A stretch of DNA of 47,350 bases from a virus: the IMG/VR virus record IMGVR_UViG_3300006914_000005, positions 1 through 47,350 of that record; one strand, given 5' to 3'. Positions 21,857 through 28,220 of the stretch are shown here, piece after piece (the first letter of the stretch is position 1; the number at the start of each line of letters is the position of its first letter). The position numbers and the translations under genes were made by a program. The notes under the pieces were generated by a model. It made no database searches and was not told the origin of the DNA. It was given only the letters and a program-made list of their open reading frames with translations.

Positions 21857-23076
21857 TCACCCGTCTGGGCGTCTGCACCGTCCCCGAACCGCCCGATCCG
21901 AACGTGGGTCGTCCAGCCGTCGCGCCGCTGGAATCGTACGTCTCCCTGCATGATGACTTCGCGGTCACCCTCGCCCGCGTCACTCCTGACCTCGGCCAGA
22001 TGTTTCCTGAGCCCGACAAGTTCGTGCCAGAGCTAACAGACGGCCACGTTGACTGCTTCACAGCGGCGGGCATCCTCAATTATCTCAACCCCTCGAATGC
22101 GCCAGCGTATGCGACGGGCGGGCTGCCGGTGCTCAGGCCCGGTATCGACGGCGGGGCGGCGTGGTGGCTGGCGACGCAGGCGAAGTTGACGGAGAAGCAG
22201 ATACGCGCCGTGTTTGAACGCGCGCGCGCGACAGACAATCCTGCGGGAGCGTTGACTGTCGAGGTGCATGACATCGCCGACACGCACGTCAACCACTTTG
22301 CCAGGTACTACCGCGCCGAGCAAAGCCGCACATGGTCCCGGGACGATCCTATCGCCGCAACCGGCGAGCACGCGTACGGCGCGAAGGGGCATGAGGCCGC
22401 AGACGCGATCACAGGAGACCGCTCTTGGATGCTCAAGCCCGAGACGGTGCCGCGCGTCGATCCCGATTTCATGCTCACGGCTGGCCAGAAGATCGGTGAG
22501 CACTTCGGACCCGAACGCGTGCGGTTCCATGGCCCCGGCAACGAGTTCGGTAACGACATGTGCTATCTGCCGATCCGCTTCGACGGCGCGAACTTTCCGG
22601 GCGGCCAGGACGTAGTGCGGGAGCAAATCTATCCAGACTACGTGCTCCCGTATCTGAGCGGCCTGTACCACGTTCGACCAGCCGCGCGCGTCATCTTCGG
22701 CGAACATGACGGTGCGGACATCATGCGGCGGTGTCGCGCTGAGGAGAAGCGGCTCGGAATTCGAGTGTCCGAGTTCGTCACGTTCCATCCGTACGGGCCT
22801 CCGTCGCGCGTTCGTGAGTTCGTGGACTTGCTTGAGCCGGACGAACCGTGGGGCATAACCGAGATCGCCGATGACGACATAGCTGAGTGGCTCGACTTCG
22901 TGTTGGGCGTGTTCGTCGAGCCGCCGCAGTGCATTTGCTTTCTTCAGCAGCAGTGGCTCAAGTTCTATAAGGATTGGTGGCGCGGCGGCAAGGGGCTGGA
23001 GTTGACCGAGATCGGGCGCGACGTGCAGACGGTGATCCGCTATCACACGCGACGAAGAAGGGCGGCGGGCAGATGA
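21853..23076 (+). CDS. Clan GH-A-like TIM-barrel glycosidase
   Basis: A 407-residue protein with landmarks of retaining clan GH-A glycosidases in the right order: RVRFHGPGNEFGND with Glu231 at the place of the acid/base (xNE, strand 4), FVTFHPYG with His312 (strand 6) and PWGITEIADDD with Glu337 at the place of the nucleophile (strand 7). Near the C-terminus are CICFLQQQW aromatic residues. No N-terminal signal peptide is evident, so release would need lysis or another route. It could degrade host capsule or exopolysaccharide. It lies between small coupled genes in the exported-protein block. Substrate cannot be predicted. Confidence 0.62.
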   Translation: MITRLGVCTVPEPPDPNVGRPAVAPLESYVSLHDDFAVTLARVTPDLGQMFPEPDKFVPELTDGHVDCFTAAGILNYLNPSNAPAYATGGLPVLRPGIDGGAAWWLATQAKLTEKQIRAVFERARATDNPAGALTVEVHDIADTHVNHFARYYRAEQSRTWSRDDPIAATGEHAYGAKGHEAADAITGDRSWMLKPETVPRVDPDFMLTAGQKIGEHFGPERVRFHGPGNEFGNDMCYLPIRFDGANFPGGQDVVREQIYPDYVLPYLSGLYHVRPAARVIFGEHDGADIMRRCRAEEKRLGIRVSEFVTFHPYGPPSRVREFVDLLEPDEPWGITEIADDDIAEWLDFVLGVFVEPPQCICFLQQQWLKFYKDWWRGGKGLELTEIGRDVQTVIRYHTRRRRAAGR

Positions 23077-23117
23077 TAGCCGAGAAGTACCGGCAGTTCT
23101 ACAGGACGCACTCATGA
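23073..23117 (+). CDS. 14-residue linker reading frame
   Basis: MIAEKYRQFYRTHS is encoded between two ATGA overlaps: its ATG overlaps the glycosidase stop and its TGA overlaps the next ATG. It probably serves to hand ribosomes from one gene to the next; a functional peptide is possible but unsupported. Confidence 0.3.
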   Translation: MIAEKYRQFYRTHS

Positions 23118-23434
23118 GCAAGCCGAGGGTGTTTGCGAGCGAGGTTCCGGTTAAGTTCGGAACGTTCATCGTATTCGTTGATGAAGGCGTGCCACGCGGA
23201 CAGAAAACGCACATCTATCGCGTTCAGGTTAACAACGTTTCCTCGCCAGAAGCGGACAGCATAGTGCTTGGAACGGTCAAATGGTTTGGGCGCTGGCGCG
23301 GTTATGCGTTCTTTCCGTGCCAGCAGACCGTTTACGAACAAGTTTGCCTGCGCGAGATAGCTGACTTCTGTGAAGAATTCAGCCGGGAGCATCGCGCCGA
23401 GAAGCGCAAGAGGGCGACGGTGAGCAGATCATGA
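23114..23434 (+). CDS. Hypothetical phage protein (KWFGRWRxYxFFP type)
   Basis: A 106-residue protein with VLGTVKWFGRWRGYAFFPCQ followed by EQVCLREIADFCEEF. The combination of an aromatic beta segment and a CLxxIADF helix is a layout I recognise from small conserved phage proteins of unknown function. The basic C-terminus may bind nucleic acid. ATGA-coupled to the frame before it and to the next gene. Confidence 0.62.
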   Translation: MSKPRVFASEVPVKFGTFIVFVDEGVPRGQKTHIYRVQVNNVSSPEADSIVLGTVKWFGRWRGYAFFPCQQTVYEQVCLREIADFCEEFSREHRAEKRKRATVSRS

Positions 23435-23640
23435 GACAGGTGGAGCCAATCAAAAGCACAGGGTCATTATCATTCACCGACGAGCCAACGCGCATCTCTT
23501 TCGAGACGGGCGCGGACGGCTCCTTGACGGTGAACATCATATCGCGCCGCAACCCCGCATTTGTCGATGTGACTGTAACGCTAAAGCCCGAACGCGCGAA
23601 GGATCTCCACTATTGGCTGAGCGATGGACGTATTCCATGA
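23431..23640 (+). CDS. Small hypothetical protein
   Basis: A 69-residue beta-rich protein (SLSFTDEPTRISFETGADGS, then FVDVTVTLKPERAKDLHYWL). It is ATGA-coupled to the cytochrome c gene downstream. No signal peptide and no recognisable family. Confidence 0.58.
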   Translation: MRQVEPIKSTGSLSFTDEPTRISFETGADGSLTVNIISRRNPAFVDVTVTLKPERAKDLHYWLSDGRIP

Positions 23641-24104
23641 TTCGTCTCGCCATCCTCTCGCTCCTCGCCCTCTCCTGCGCATCGCACGCGCAGTCGCCCA
23701 TCGCGCTCAACGACTACATGGACCGCCTCACCGCGTACTACGCCGCGCGGGCTCACGAACTGCCTCACTCGCCGATCCTCACGCGCATCCAAGCCATCGA
23801 CGCCATCGCATCGCGCCCGAACCCGTACCCGGTCGATCTTGCGAAGGGGCGAGCAGTGTACGCGACGCGATGCGCCCCGTGCCACGGCTCACGTGGCGAA
23901 GGCGCGCTCGTCGCGATTCGCGCGTATGGGAACGCCGTGACAGGCCCGCCGCTTGACCGTCCGGACGTGCGGGACGAGTTCAGCGTTGGGACGATCGCAT
24001 ACGTCGCGGGCGGCACGTGGGGCAGCATGACGCAGTTGGGGGAGATGAGCGATGAGGAGCGATGGACGGTCGCGGAGTATGTGAAGAAGGGCGGATGGCG
24101 ATGA
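23637..24104 (+). CDS. Exported cytochrome c
   Basis: A 155-residue precursor. Residues 1-18 are a signal peptide (MIRLAILSLLALSCASHA, cut before QSP). Residues 66-155 are a class I cytochrome c domain: KGRAVYATRCAPCHGSRGEG with the haem site CAPCH (79-83), GPPL, a Met131 sixth ligand in GSMTQ, and a C-terminal EERWTVAEYVKKGGW helix. It would be exported and matured by the host Ccm system, then carry electrons in the periplasm. Haem proteins are rare in phages, so this is probably a host-derived metabolic gene. All ligands needed for function are present. Confidence 0.88.
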   Translation: MIRLAILSLLALSCASHAQSPIALNDYMDRLTAYYAARAHELPHSPILTRIQAIDAIASRPNPYPVDLAKGRAVYATRCAPCHGSRGEGALVAIRAYGNAVTGPPLDRPDVRDEFSVGTIAYVAGGTWGSMTQLGEMSDEERWTVAEYVKKGGWR

Positions 24105-24166
24105 GCGCTAACCGCTTACGCTGGAGGCTATTCCGCCGCCAAGGTGAGCAAGTAACAGCCGGTTGA
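24101..24166 (+). CDS. Micro-gene, 21 residues
   Basis: A short Arg-rich frame (MSANRLRWRLFRRQGEQVTA) in an ATGA overlap with the cytochrome gene. It has no clear ribosome site of its own. It may be an unused read-on frame; recorded because such coupled short frames recur in this genome. Confidence 0.25.
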   Translation: MSANRLRWRLFRRQGEQVTAG

Positions 24167-24186
24167 CCGGCAGGAGGAGAAGGAAG

Positions 24187-24402
24187 ATGGATCAGCCCGA
24201 ACACATCATGCAGTTTTTCGCGTACGCACATTTGCCGGCGTCTCTGCAACTGATCTCCAAGCCATTTGCGGATCTCGCCAACAGCATCGTCTCCGAAGAC
24301 GGCAACAACCTTTCGTTGCCACGCAACCCGGAGCGAACCGTTGCGCTTCGCAAACTGCTGGAAGCGAAGGATGCCGCAGTCCGCGCCGCGCTCGCAAAGT
24401 AG
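24187..24402 (+). CDS. Acb2/Tad1-hairpin-like protein (anti-CBASS candidate)
   Basis: A 71-residue helical protein. The pattern MQFFAYAHLPASLQLISKPF, then DLANSIV, then LPRNPERTVALRKLLEAKDA and AVRAAL, is that of the Acb2/Tad1 hairpin family. Acb2 proteins form hexamers that sequester cyclic di- and trinucleotides and so block CBASS defence. The aromatic F-x-Y, the H-x-P, the central Lys and the C-terminal ALRKLLEAKDA helix agree with the family as I know it. A very strong AGGAGGAGAAGGA ribosome site suggests high expression, as expected for a sponge. Activity is inferred. Confidence 0.66.
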   Translation: MDQPEHIMQFFAYAHLPASLQLISKPFADLANSIVSEDGNNLSLPRNPERTVALRKLLEAKDAAVRAALAK

Positions 24403-24430
24403 AGCACCGAACGAAGAAAGGAATAAGACA

Positions 24431-24745
24431 ATGGCACAGAACCAGAACAGAGCCTCCGCAATCGCCCTCGCATTCGCACTCCTCCCGCAGTTCGTCCACG
24501 CCTTCCGCGATCAGAACACGCCGGGCACAACGAACGAGCAGCGGCACTCGACCGTGTTCGATCTGACTGCGGCCGTGCTCGCACTAGGTGGCGTCATCGT
24601 CGGGCAAAACAATCCATCGCTCGCGCCATTGATCAATCAGACGATCAGCGAGACGGTGAACGAACTAAAGGCCGACGACTTCCAGAAGCCGCCCGTGCCG
24701 GTCCTTGCCGCCGCGCCGTCTACTTCGACGGAGCCGAAGCCGTGA
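24431..24745 (+). CDS. Hypothetical protein with hydrophobic segments
   Basis: A 104-residue protein with two moderately hydrophobic helices (ASAIALAFALLPQFVHAF; TVFDLTAAVLALGGVIVG), a polar helix with many Asn and Thr residues (LINQTISETVNELKADD) and a Pro/Ala-rich tail. AAGGA lies nine bases before the ATG. It could be a membrane-active or small structural protein; no family recognised. GTGA-coupled downstream. Confidence 0.58.
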   Translation: MAQNQNRASAIALAFALLPQFVHAFRDQNTPGTTNEQRHSTVFDLTAAVLALGGVIVGQNNPSLAPLINQTISETVNELKADDFQKPPVPVLAAAPSTSTEPKP

Positions 24746-25050
24746 GCGAGGTCCGCATCAGCGTCTACGTCAATGAGGCACAGGAGAAGGCCGTGCGCGA
24801 GGCCGTCACCGAATGGCTCCAGGGTGCTGGCGTGAACTACAACATGACCGTTGAGCCAAGCGATGCAACCGAGGCGTTTCGACGCTCGCCCGTTTCGGCG
24901 GGGCGGTGTGCAGTAGAAGGCGTAGTAGTTGACACCGAGTTGAAAGGGTGTATTCTTCAACTCCGAAAGGAACGAAGCAATGGCACTCTCGAAACCGGAC
25001 TACGCTTCATGGGCCATCCGCACGGCTCGGAAGGCAACGATCTGCGATAA
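24742..25050 (+). CDS. Hypothetical protein
   Basis: A 102-residue frame from GTG 24742 in a GTGA overlap. The first 70 residues (SEVRISVYVNEAQEKAVREA and so on) look like a natural beta-alpha domain. The last third crosses a candidate promoter and overlaps the next gene by 71 bases, so the C-terminus is less certain. No family recognised. Confidence 0.5.
   Translation: MSEVRISVYVNEAQEKAVREAVTEWLQGAGVNYNMTVEPSDATEAFRRSPVSAGRCAVEGVVVDTELKGCILQLRKERSNGTLETGLRFMGHPHGSEGNDLR
24929..24956 (+). promoter_or_regulatory. Internal promoter candidate
   Basis: Perfect TTGACA (24929-24934), 16-base spacer, TATTCT (24951-24956). It lies inside the preceding gene and 24 bases before the ATG of the small zinc protein at 24980, which has AAGGAA upstream. 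It could drive the last rightward genes separately. Confidence 0.6.
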
Positions 25051-25135
25051 GTGCGGCGAGAACATCAAGGCGGGCAGCACCATCCGCAATCAGGGCAACA
25101 AGCGCATTCACGCCAAGCACGTTCGCGTGCGGTAG
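24980..25135 (+). CDS. Small zinc-knuckle protein
   Basis: A 51-residue protein with a basic N-terminal helix (SKPDYASWAIRTARKATIC) and a CDKCGENIKAGSTIR motif followed by HAKHVRVR: Cys, Cys and two His residues form a plausible single zinc site, like small PARP-finger- or FCS-type knuckles. It follows a consensus promoter by 24 bases. Basic charge suggests DNA or RNA binding. Confidence 0.62.
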   Translation: MALSKPDYASWAIRTARKATICDKCGENIKAGSTIRNQGNKRIHAKHVRVR

Positions 25136-25144
25136 GAGGAGACG

Positions 25145-25471
25145 ATGGCGAAAGCAGAGCAGACCGAAATCCCCGGCACCGAACGGAAGCGCATCCACGC
25201 AATCGAGCGCGCCGCAGCAAAAGCCGACGAGAAGCGCACCATCATCAACGGCCTGAACGACGAGCTGAGTAATCTCGTCGCGAAACTGTCCGAGGTGATG
25301 CACGCGAACGAAGATCAACTCGACCAGGAAGAAAACGAGAAGGGCGAGAAGGTCATCGTCTACAAGCGCGGCGATTACAAAGTCGTCGTGAAGTACAAGG
25401 AGTCGGTCAACTACAAGATCAAGAAAGCATCCAAAGGCGAAGAAGGCGGCGAGGGAGAGGCCGAAGAGTAA
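25145..25471 (+). CDS. Charged coiled-coil protein
   Basis: A 108-residue, highly charged protein: a long helix (RTIINGLNDELSNLVAKLSE, then VMHANEDQLDQEEN) followed by VIVYKRGDYKVVVKYKESVN and an acidic Gly-Glu tail. AGGAGGAG before the ATG is a very strong ribosome site. Small proteins with this helix plus two-strand layout are frequent in phages and of unknown role. Confidence 0.62.
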   Translation: MAKAEQTEIPGTERKRIHAIERAAAKADEKRTIINGLNDELSNLVAKLSEVMHANEDQLDQEENEKGEKVIVYKRGDYKVVVKYKESVNYKIKKASKGEEGGEGEAEE

Positions 25472-25485
25472 CCCATGCACGGCGC

Positions 25486-25724
25486 GCGATTCGGGTCCGT
25501 CTGCCTTCCGTCCGAATCGCCCGCTGCGCTGGATGCCTGTGCTCTTTCGCGTAGCAGAAGCCGCGGGATCGGTGCCACTGAAACGCGTTTTCTCTCACGG
25601 GTATCCAGCGGAGCGGTAGCCGCCGCAACATCCGGTCGCTGGTGCGTCATGCGGCCATCCGCTGCCGATTACGCCGCGGCTGCCGTCTCCGGTTCGGTTC
25701 ATTGAATGCTTGGCTGCGGCAGCG
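25486..25724 (+). ncRNA. Gene-free segment with long inverted repeats; candidate structured RNA
   Basis: The interval 25472-25882 lacks a convincing gene. A perfect 9-base stem GCGATTCGG/CCGAATCGC spans 25486-25520. It is followed at once by a 21-base stem, 25521-25541 with 25596-25616, carrying one mismatch and two G-T wobbles; its 54-base apex includes CGCGT/ACGCG. A third stem pairs CGCTGCCG (25660-25667) with CGGCAGCG (25717-25724). The adjacent stems would stack in RNA. It lies downstream of the promoter at 24929. No T-run follows, so it is not a simple terminator, and no known RNA class was recognised. Confidence 0.42.
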
Positions 25725-25882
25725 TGGATTGACATGCCGTAAGCGACGCTGACAGCAATTGCCCGCATCGCGGACTAATAGTCGCCTCTACGCTCGGCGC
25801 TGGATGGTCCGGAACGCCAGAGAGTCGAGAGCCTGAAATGGTCCACAGTCAAGCACTGAGTGAATCGACGAGGAGGAAGCAC
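25725..25882. other. Remainder of the 25.5-25.9 kb gap
   Basis: No gene seen. GGACTAATAGTC near 25775 is a short dyad, and GAGGAGGAAG just before 25883 is the ribosome site of the next gene. Confidence 0.5.
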
Positions 25883-26158
25883 ATGAAGACGTTCTACATC
25901 TGCAAGGTAACCGATGGTGTAATGGCAACAGCCGATGCCGAATTGTTCCCAGGCACGATCACCGACGCCCGCAAAGCGCTCGCCGAAGATCGCTATCCAG
26001 CCGGCGAGTATCGCATCCTGGAAGACACGTCCGGCGTCATCACGAAGTCCGTCGAAAGCACGCCGAAGGTCAAGATCAGCTTCGAATCCTCCCGCAAGCG
26101 CGGTCCTCGGCAGCCGAAGCCGACAGCCGAACCGAAGAAAGCGAAGGCGGCGAAATGA
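25883..26158 (+). CDS. Hypothetical protein with basic Lys/Pro tail
   Basis: A 91-residue protein: KTFYICKVTDGVMATADAEL, then ITDARKALAEDRYPAGEYRI, and a basic tail rich in Lys, Pro and Ala (EPKKAKAAK). GAGGAGGAAG lies five bases before the ATG. The fold looks alpha/beta with a disordered, possibly DNA-binding end. Its stop overlaps the next ATG (ATGA). Confidence 0.62.
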   Translation: MKTFYICKVTDGVMATADAELFPGTITDARKALAEDRYPAGEYRILEDTSGVITKSVESTPKVKISFESSRKRGPRQPKPTAEPKKAKAAK

Positions 26159-26469
26159 GGGACAGCATCACGCTCATCGCTGCTGAACGCGAACGGCAGA
26201 TCAACGACGAGGGGTGGACCGAAGATCACGACCATTTCCATGCGAAAGGCCAACTAGCACGCGCAGGCGCAGTCTACGCATTGCCTGACGAATACCGCTT
26301 GTATCGAGGCTTAGTCAAGCGCGACGGTGCGACTCCTGATGATTGGCCGTTTGATCAGAAGGCGTGGAAACCGACACCTGATGATCGAATTCGGGAACTC
26401 ACCAAGGCAGGTGCTCTCATCGCGGCTGAAATCGATAGGCTGTTGTGGACTAAGAAGACGGTTGGCTGA
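26155..26469 (+). CDS. Conserved phage protein (ERxRQIxxEGWTxxHD type)
   Basis: A 104-residue protein with LIAAERERQINDEGWTEDHD, WPFDQKAWKPTPDDRIRELT and KAGALIAAEIDRLL. This pattern is common in phages and prophages of many hosts; its function is not established, and the acidic helix pair recalls nucleotide-handling all-alpha folds. ATGA overlap at both ends. Confidence 0.72.
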   Translation: MRDSITLIAAERERQINDEGWTEDHDHFHAKGQLARAGAVYALPDEYRLYRGLVKRDGATPDDWPFDQKAWKPTPDDRIRELTKAGALIAAEIDRLLWTKKTVG

Positions 26470-26723
26470 TGCGCGCTGATTACGACTTGACGCGCCGCTC
26501 CATTATGGCCGAGCTACACAGGCGGCGCGCTGCATCCCTTCGCAAACTCGCGCTTGATCGCAGCATGTCGGCAGTCAGGCAAGAGATGGAGGCGGAAGCC
26601 GAATTGAACGAGAAGTACGCGGACGATTTGGTCGATTACAAGGATGCCGCCGAGAAAGTTGTGACCGCCGCAACCGTGCAGAACTCCACCGCCGACTTGG
26701 ATCAGCTTGAGCCGAAGAAATGA
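26469..26723 (+). CDS. Small helical protein
   Basis: An 84-residue helical, charged protein (LHRRRAASLRKLALDRSMSA and MEAEAELNEKYADDLVDYKD) likely to form a coiled coil. The first base of its ATG is the last base of the upstream stop, and it overlaps the next gene. No family recognised. Confidence 0.58.
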   Translation: MRADYDLTRRSIMAELHRRRAASLRKLALDRSMSAVRQEMEAEAELNEKYADDLVDYKDAAEKVVTAATVQNSTADLDQLEPKK

Positions 26724-27001
26724 AGACGGTAATTGTCGCACTTATTGATGGCCCGCATGAGACGACGGCGTTCTACACAAAGGGCGGGCTCGCGGTAACG
26801 CGCTGCATCAACTTCAACGACGAGGAGGTCGGTGGCGCATATACCGTCTCGCACATAGGCACCGGAATGGCATCAGGAAGGAGATTTAGCGCACCGTCCG
26901 CCGTCGCTCGACCGCGATCTCGATACGCCGCAGACAGTCCAGGATCTCGATTTGCTTCCGAAGTGATTCCTGACGGGCCTCGCGGATCTCATCGACAATA
27001 G
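26720..27001 (+). CDS. Last rightward gene, hypothetical; 3' end overlaps leftward gene
   Basis: A 93-residue frame. Residues 1-60 (KTVIVALIDGPHETTAFYTK, then CINFNDEEVGGAYTVSHIGT) look like a natural small beta protein. The remainder is Arg/Pro/Ser-rich and is encoded opposite the end of the leftward gene at 26886, so this part may be a recent read-through extension after loss of an earlier stop. Start is an ATGA overlap. Confidence 0.5.
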   Translation: MKTVIVALIDGPHETTAFYTKGGLAVTRCINFNDEEVGGAYTVSHIGTGMASGRRFSAPSAVARPRSRYAADSPGSRFASEVIPDGPRGSHRQ

Positions 27002-27251
27002 CCGCAGTCTGCCGCTCGTCCATGGCTTCGATGATGTCTTGAATCGCCTTGAGCCAAAACGTTGTAGCGCGTTCGCCAGCTTTGCCGTTTGTTGCATCGA
27101 CTGAGACTGCCGACTCTGGCGGGCTCTTCACCTCGCGCCACTTGAGGATAAAGGCGAACACCATGCCGAGCACGATGACGACGATGCCGCCGCCGACGCC
27201 GAGCTGCCTGAGACGTTCGGTATCGGCATCCAAGAGAAGCCGCAACAGCAT
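26886..27251 (-). CDS. Single-pass membrane protein with coiled coil (lysis cluster)
   Basis: A 121-residue protein. Residues about 18-37 are a transmembrane helix (GVGGGIVVIVLGMVFAFILK); the rest is a charged helical domain (IQDIIEAMDERQTAAIVDEI and onward). An N-terminal anchor with a long coiled coil resembles inner-membrane spanins or accessory holins. The ATG at 27251 shares its A with the upstream TAA. It is the last gene of the leftward unit, where phage lysis genes often lie. Assignment to a spanin is tentative. Confidence 0.55.
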   Translation of the reverse strand: MLLRLLLDADTERLRQLGVGGGIVVIVLGMVFAFILKWREVKSPPESAVSVDATNGKAGERATTFWLKAIQDIIEAMDERQTAAIVDEIREARQESLRKQIEILDCLRRIEIAVERRRTVR

Positions 27252-27712
27252 TATCGCGGCACCTTGCCTTCTGCAACCTCTCTCGGCACACGCTGCATCT
27301 CGTCCGCCCACAGGTTGAGCAGGCGTTCCACGTCGTCCTCATTCACCTTCGCGCCATGAAGCATCTGCGCGCGCCATCGGTTCATCAGCACAGCCCGATC
27401 ACACGAGTCCTTCCACAGTTTATTCATGCGATCGAACTGAGCCTGCGAGATGGGGACGTTGTGCGTGAACATGAATACTTCTGTGTCGCAAGCCTTGGCC
27501 GAGATAACAGCCAAGTTCGCGGCGGCGCCGACGCAGCGCCGAAAGTTGGAGTCGCCGCACGCACTCTGCAACCCTGAAGCTGCGGCCCCTACTGCGCCGT
27601 AGTCGATGATTACCTTGCAGGCGGGGCACAAGAGCCCGCGTTGATCCAGCGCAGCGAAGGACGGGGCAACGACCATCAGAACGAGTACAGACGCTATAGC
27701 CAACTTCCTCAT
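27251..27712 (-). CDS. Exported Cys-containing protein (lysis cluster)
   Basis: A 153-residue precursor with a signal peptide (MRKLAIASVLVLMVVAPSFA, cut before ALDQ). The mature part has LLCPACKVIIDYG, CGDSNFRRCVGAA and two further Cys residues, suggesting disulphides in the periplasm, then a helical end. GAGGTAGAAG precedes the ATG. No peptidoglycan-hydrolase motif was found, although the position after the internal virion proteins and among membrane proteins would suit a lysis role. Confidence 0.58.
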   Translation of the reverse strand: MRKLAIASVLVLMVVAPSFAALDQRGLLCPACKVIIDYGAVGAAASGLQSACGDSNFRRCVGAAANLAVISAKACDTEVFMFTHNVPISQAQFDRMNKLWKDSCDRAVLMNRWRAQMLHGAKVNEDDVERLLNLWADEMQRVPREVAEGKVPR

Positions 27713-27720
27713 CTTCTACC

Positions 27721-28095
27721 TCACTTTTTACCGGCGGTCAGCCCAGCCAGTATGCTCTCTTGCCGTTTGTCATGCTCTTCTAGTCGCTCGGTTACGCCCT
27801 TGATTTCGTCGATGCGCTTGCTTTGATTAGCTAGTTCCGCATCGAAACGAGCGCTCCCCTTGTCGCTCGTCTGCATCTTCTCGTTCAGCTTTTCGAGCTG
27901 ATCGCCGACTTTCTTCATCTCGTTAGTAAGTGTGGTCAAGGCTGTGTCGGTGACGGCGGACTTCGTTTGGTTGCTGACGTAGACTCCGATAACGGCGACG
28001 CCTGCACCCATGCATGGGCCTAGAAGAAAGGCCATTGCCGAAATGCACACGGCCGCAAGCGGTAGGTGATTCTTCGGTTCTCGTCTATCAGGCAT
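27721..28095 (-). CDS. Membrane-anchored coiled-coil protein (spanin- or holin-like)
   Basis: A 124-residue protein: short basic N-terminus, one transmembrane stretch (residues about 12-40, LAAVCISAMAFLLGPCMGAG and onward), then a long coiled coil (TTLTNEMKKVGDQLEKLNEK; IDEIKGVTERLEEHDKRQES). The topology is that of an inner-membrane spanin or a coiled-coil holin accessory. AGGGAC lies upstream of the ATG. Its neighbours are small membrane or exported proteins. Confidence 0.58.
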   Translation of the reverse strand: MPDRREPKNHLPLAAVCISAMAFLLGPCMGAGVAVIGVYVSNQTKSAVTDTALTTLTNEMKKVGDQLEKLNEKMQTSDKGSARFDAELANQSKRIDEIKGVTERLEEHDKRQESILAGLTAGKK

Positions 28096-28101
28096 TGGTC
28101 C

Positions 28102-28212
28102 CTATTTCCAATGAGTAATGAGATAGGCCAGCGTCGCACACGCCGCACCGAGCCATCCGAGACTGCACTTCGCAGGCACGTTGAATCCGGCCAGCACGAA
28201 CAGTACGAGCAC
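28102..28212 (-). CDS. 36-residue membrane protein, holin candidate
   Basis: A short frame starting GTG 28212 with AGGAGG four bases upstream. It encodes two hydrophobic segments (VLVLFVLAGFNVPA; GWLGAACATLAYLITHW) separated by a short KCSL turn, with a Lys at the end. Its stop lies six bases before the next ATG. Very small two-helix proteins next to other lysis-type genes are good holin candidates; it could also be a hairpin structural peptide. Confidence 0.5.
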   Translation of the reverse strand: MLVLFVLAGFNVPAKCSLGWLGAACATLAYLITHWK

Positions 28213-28220
28213 AAGTCCTC

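Noticed and set aside
22033-23214. Long leftward frame opposite the glycosidase gene (393 codons)
   Set aside because: Arg/His/Leu-rich shadow with no motif; the rightward frame has conserved catalytic-type motifs and coupled starts.
25660-25724. tRNA gene in the 25.5-25.9 kb gap (GGTTCGGTTC resembles a T-arm)
   Set aside because: No seven-base acceptor stem, D-arm or anticodon arm of correct spacing could be drawn around it.
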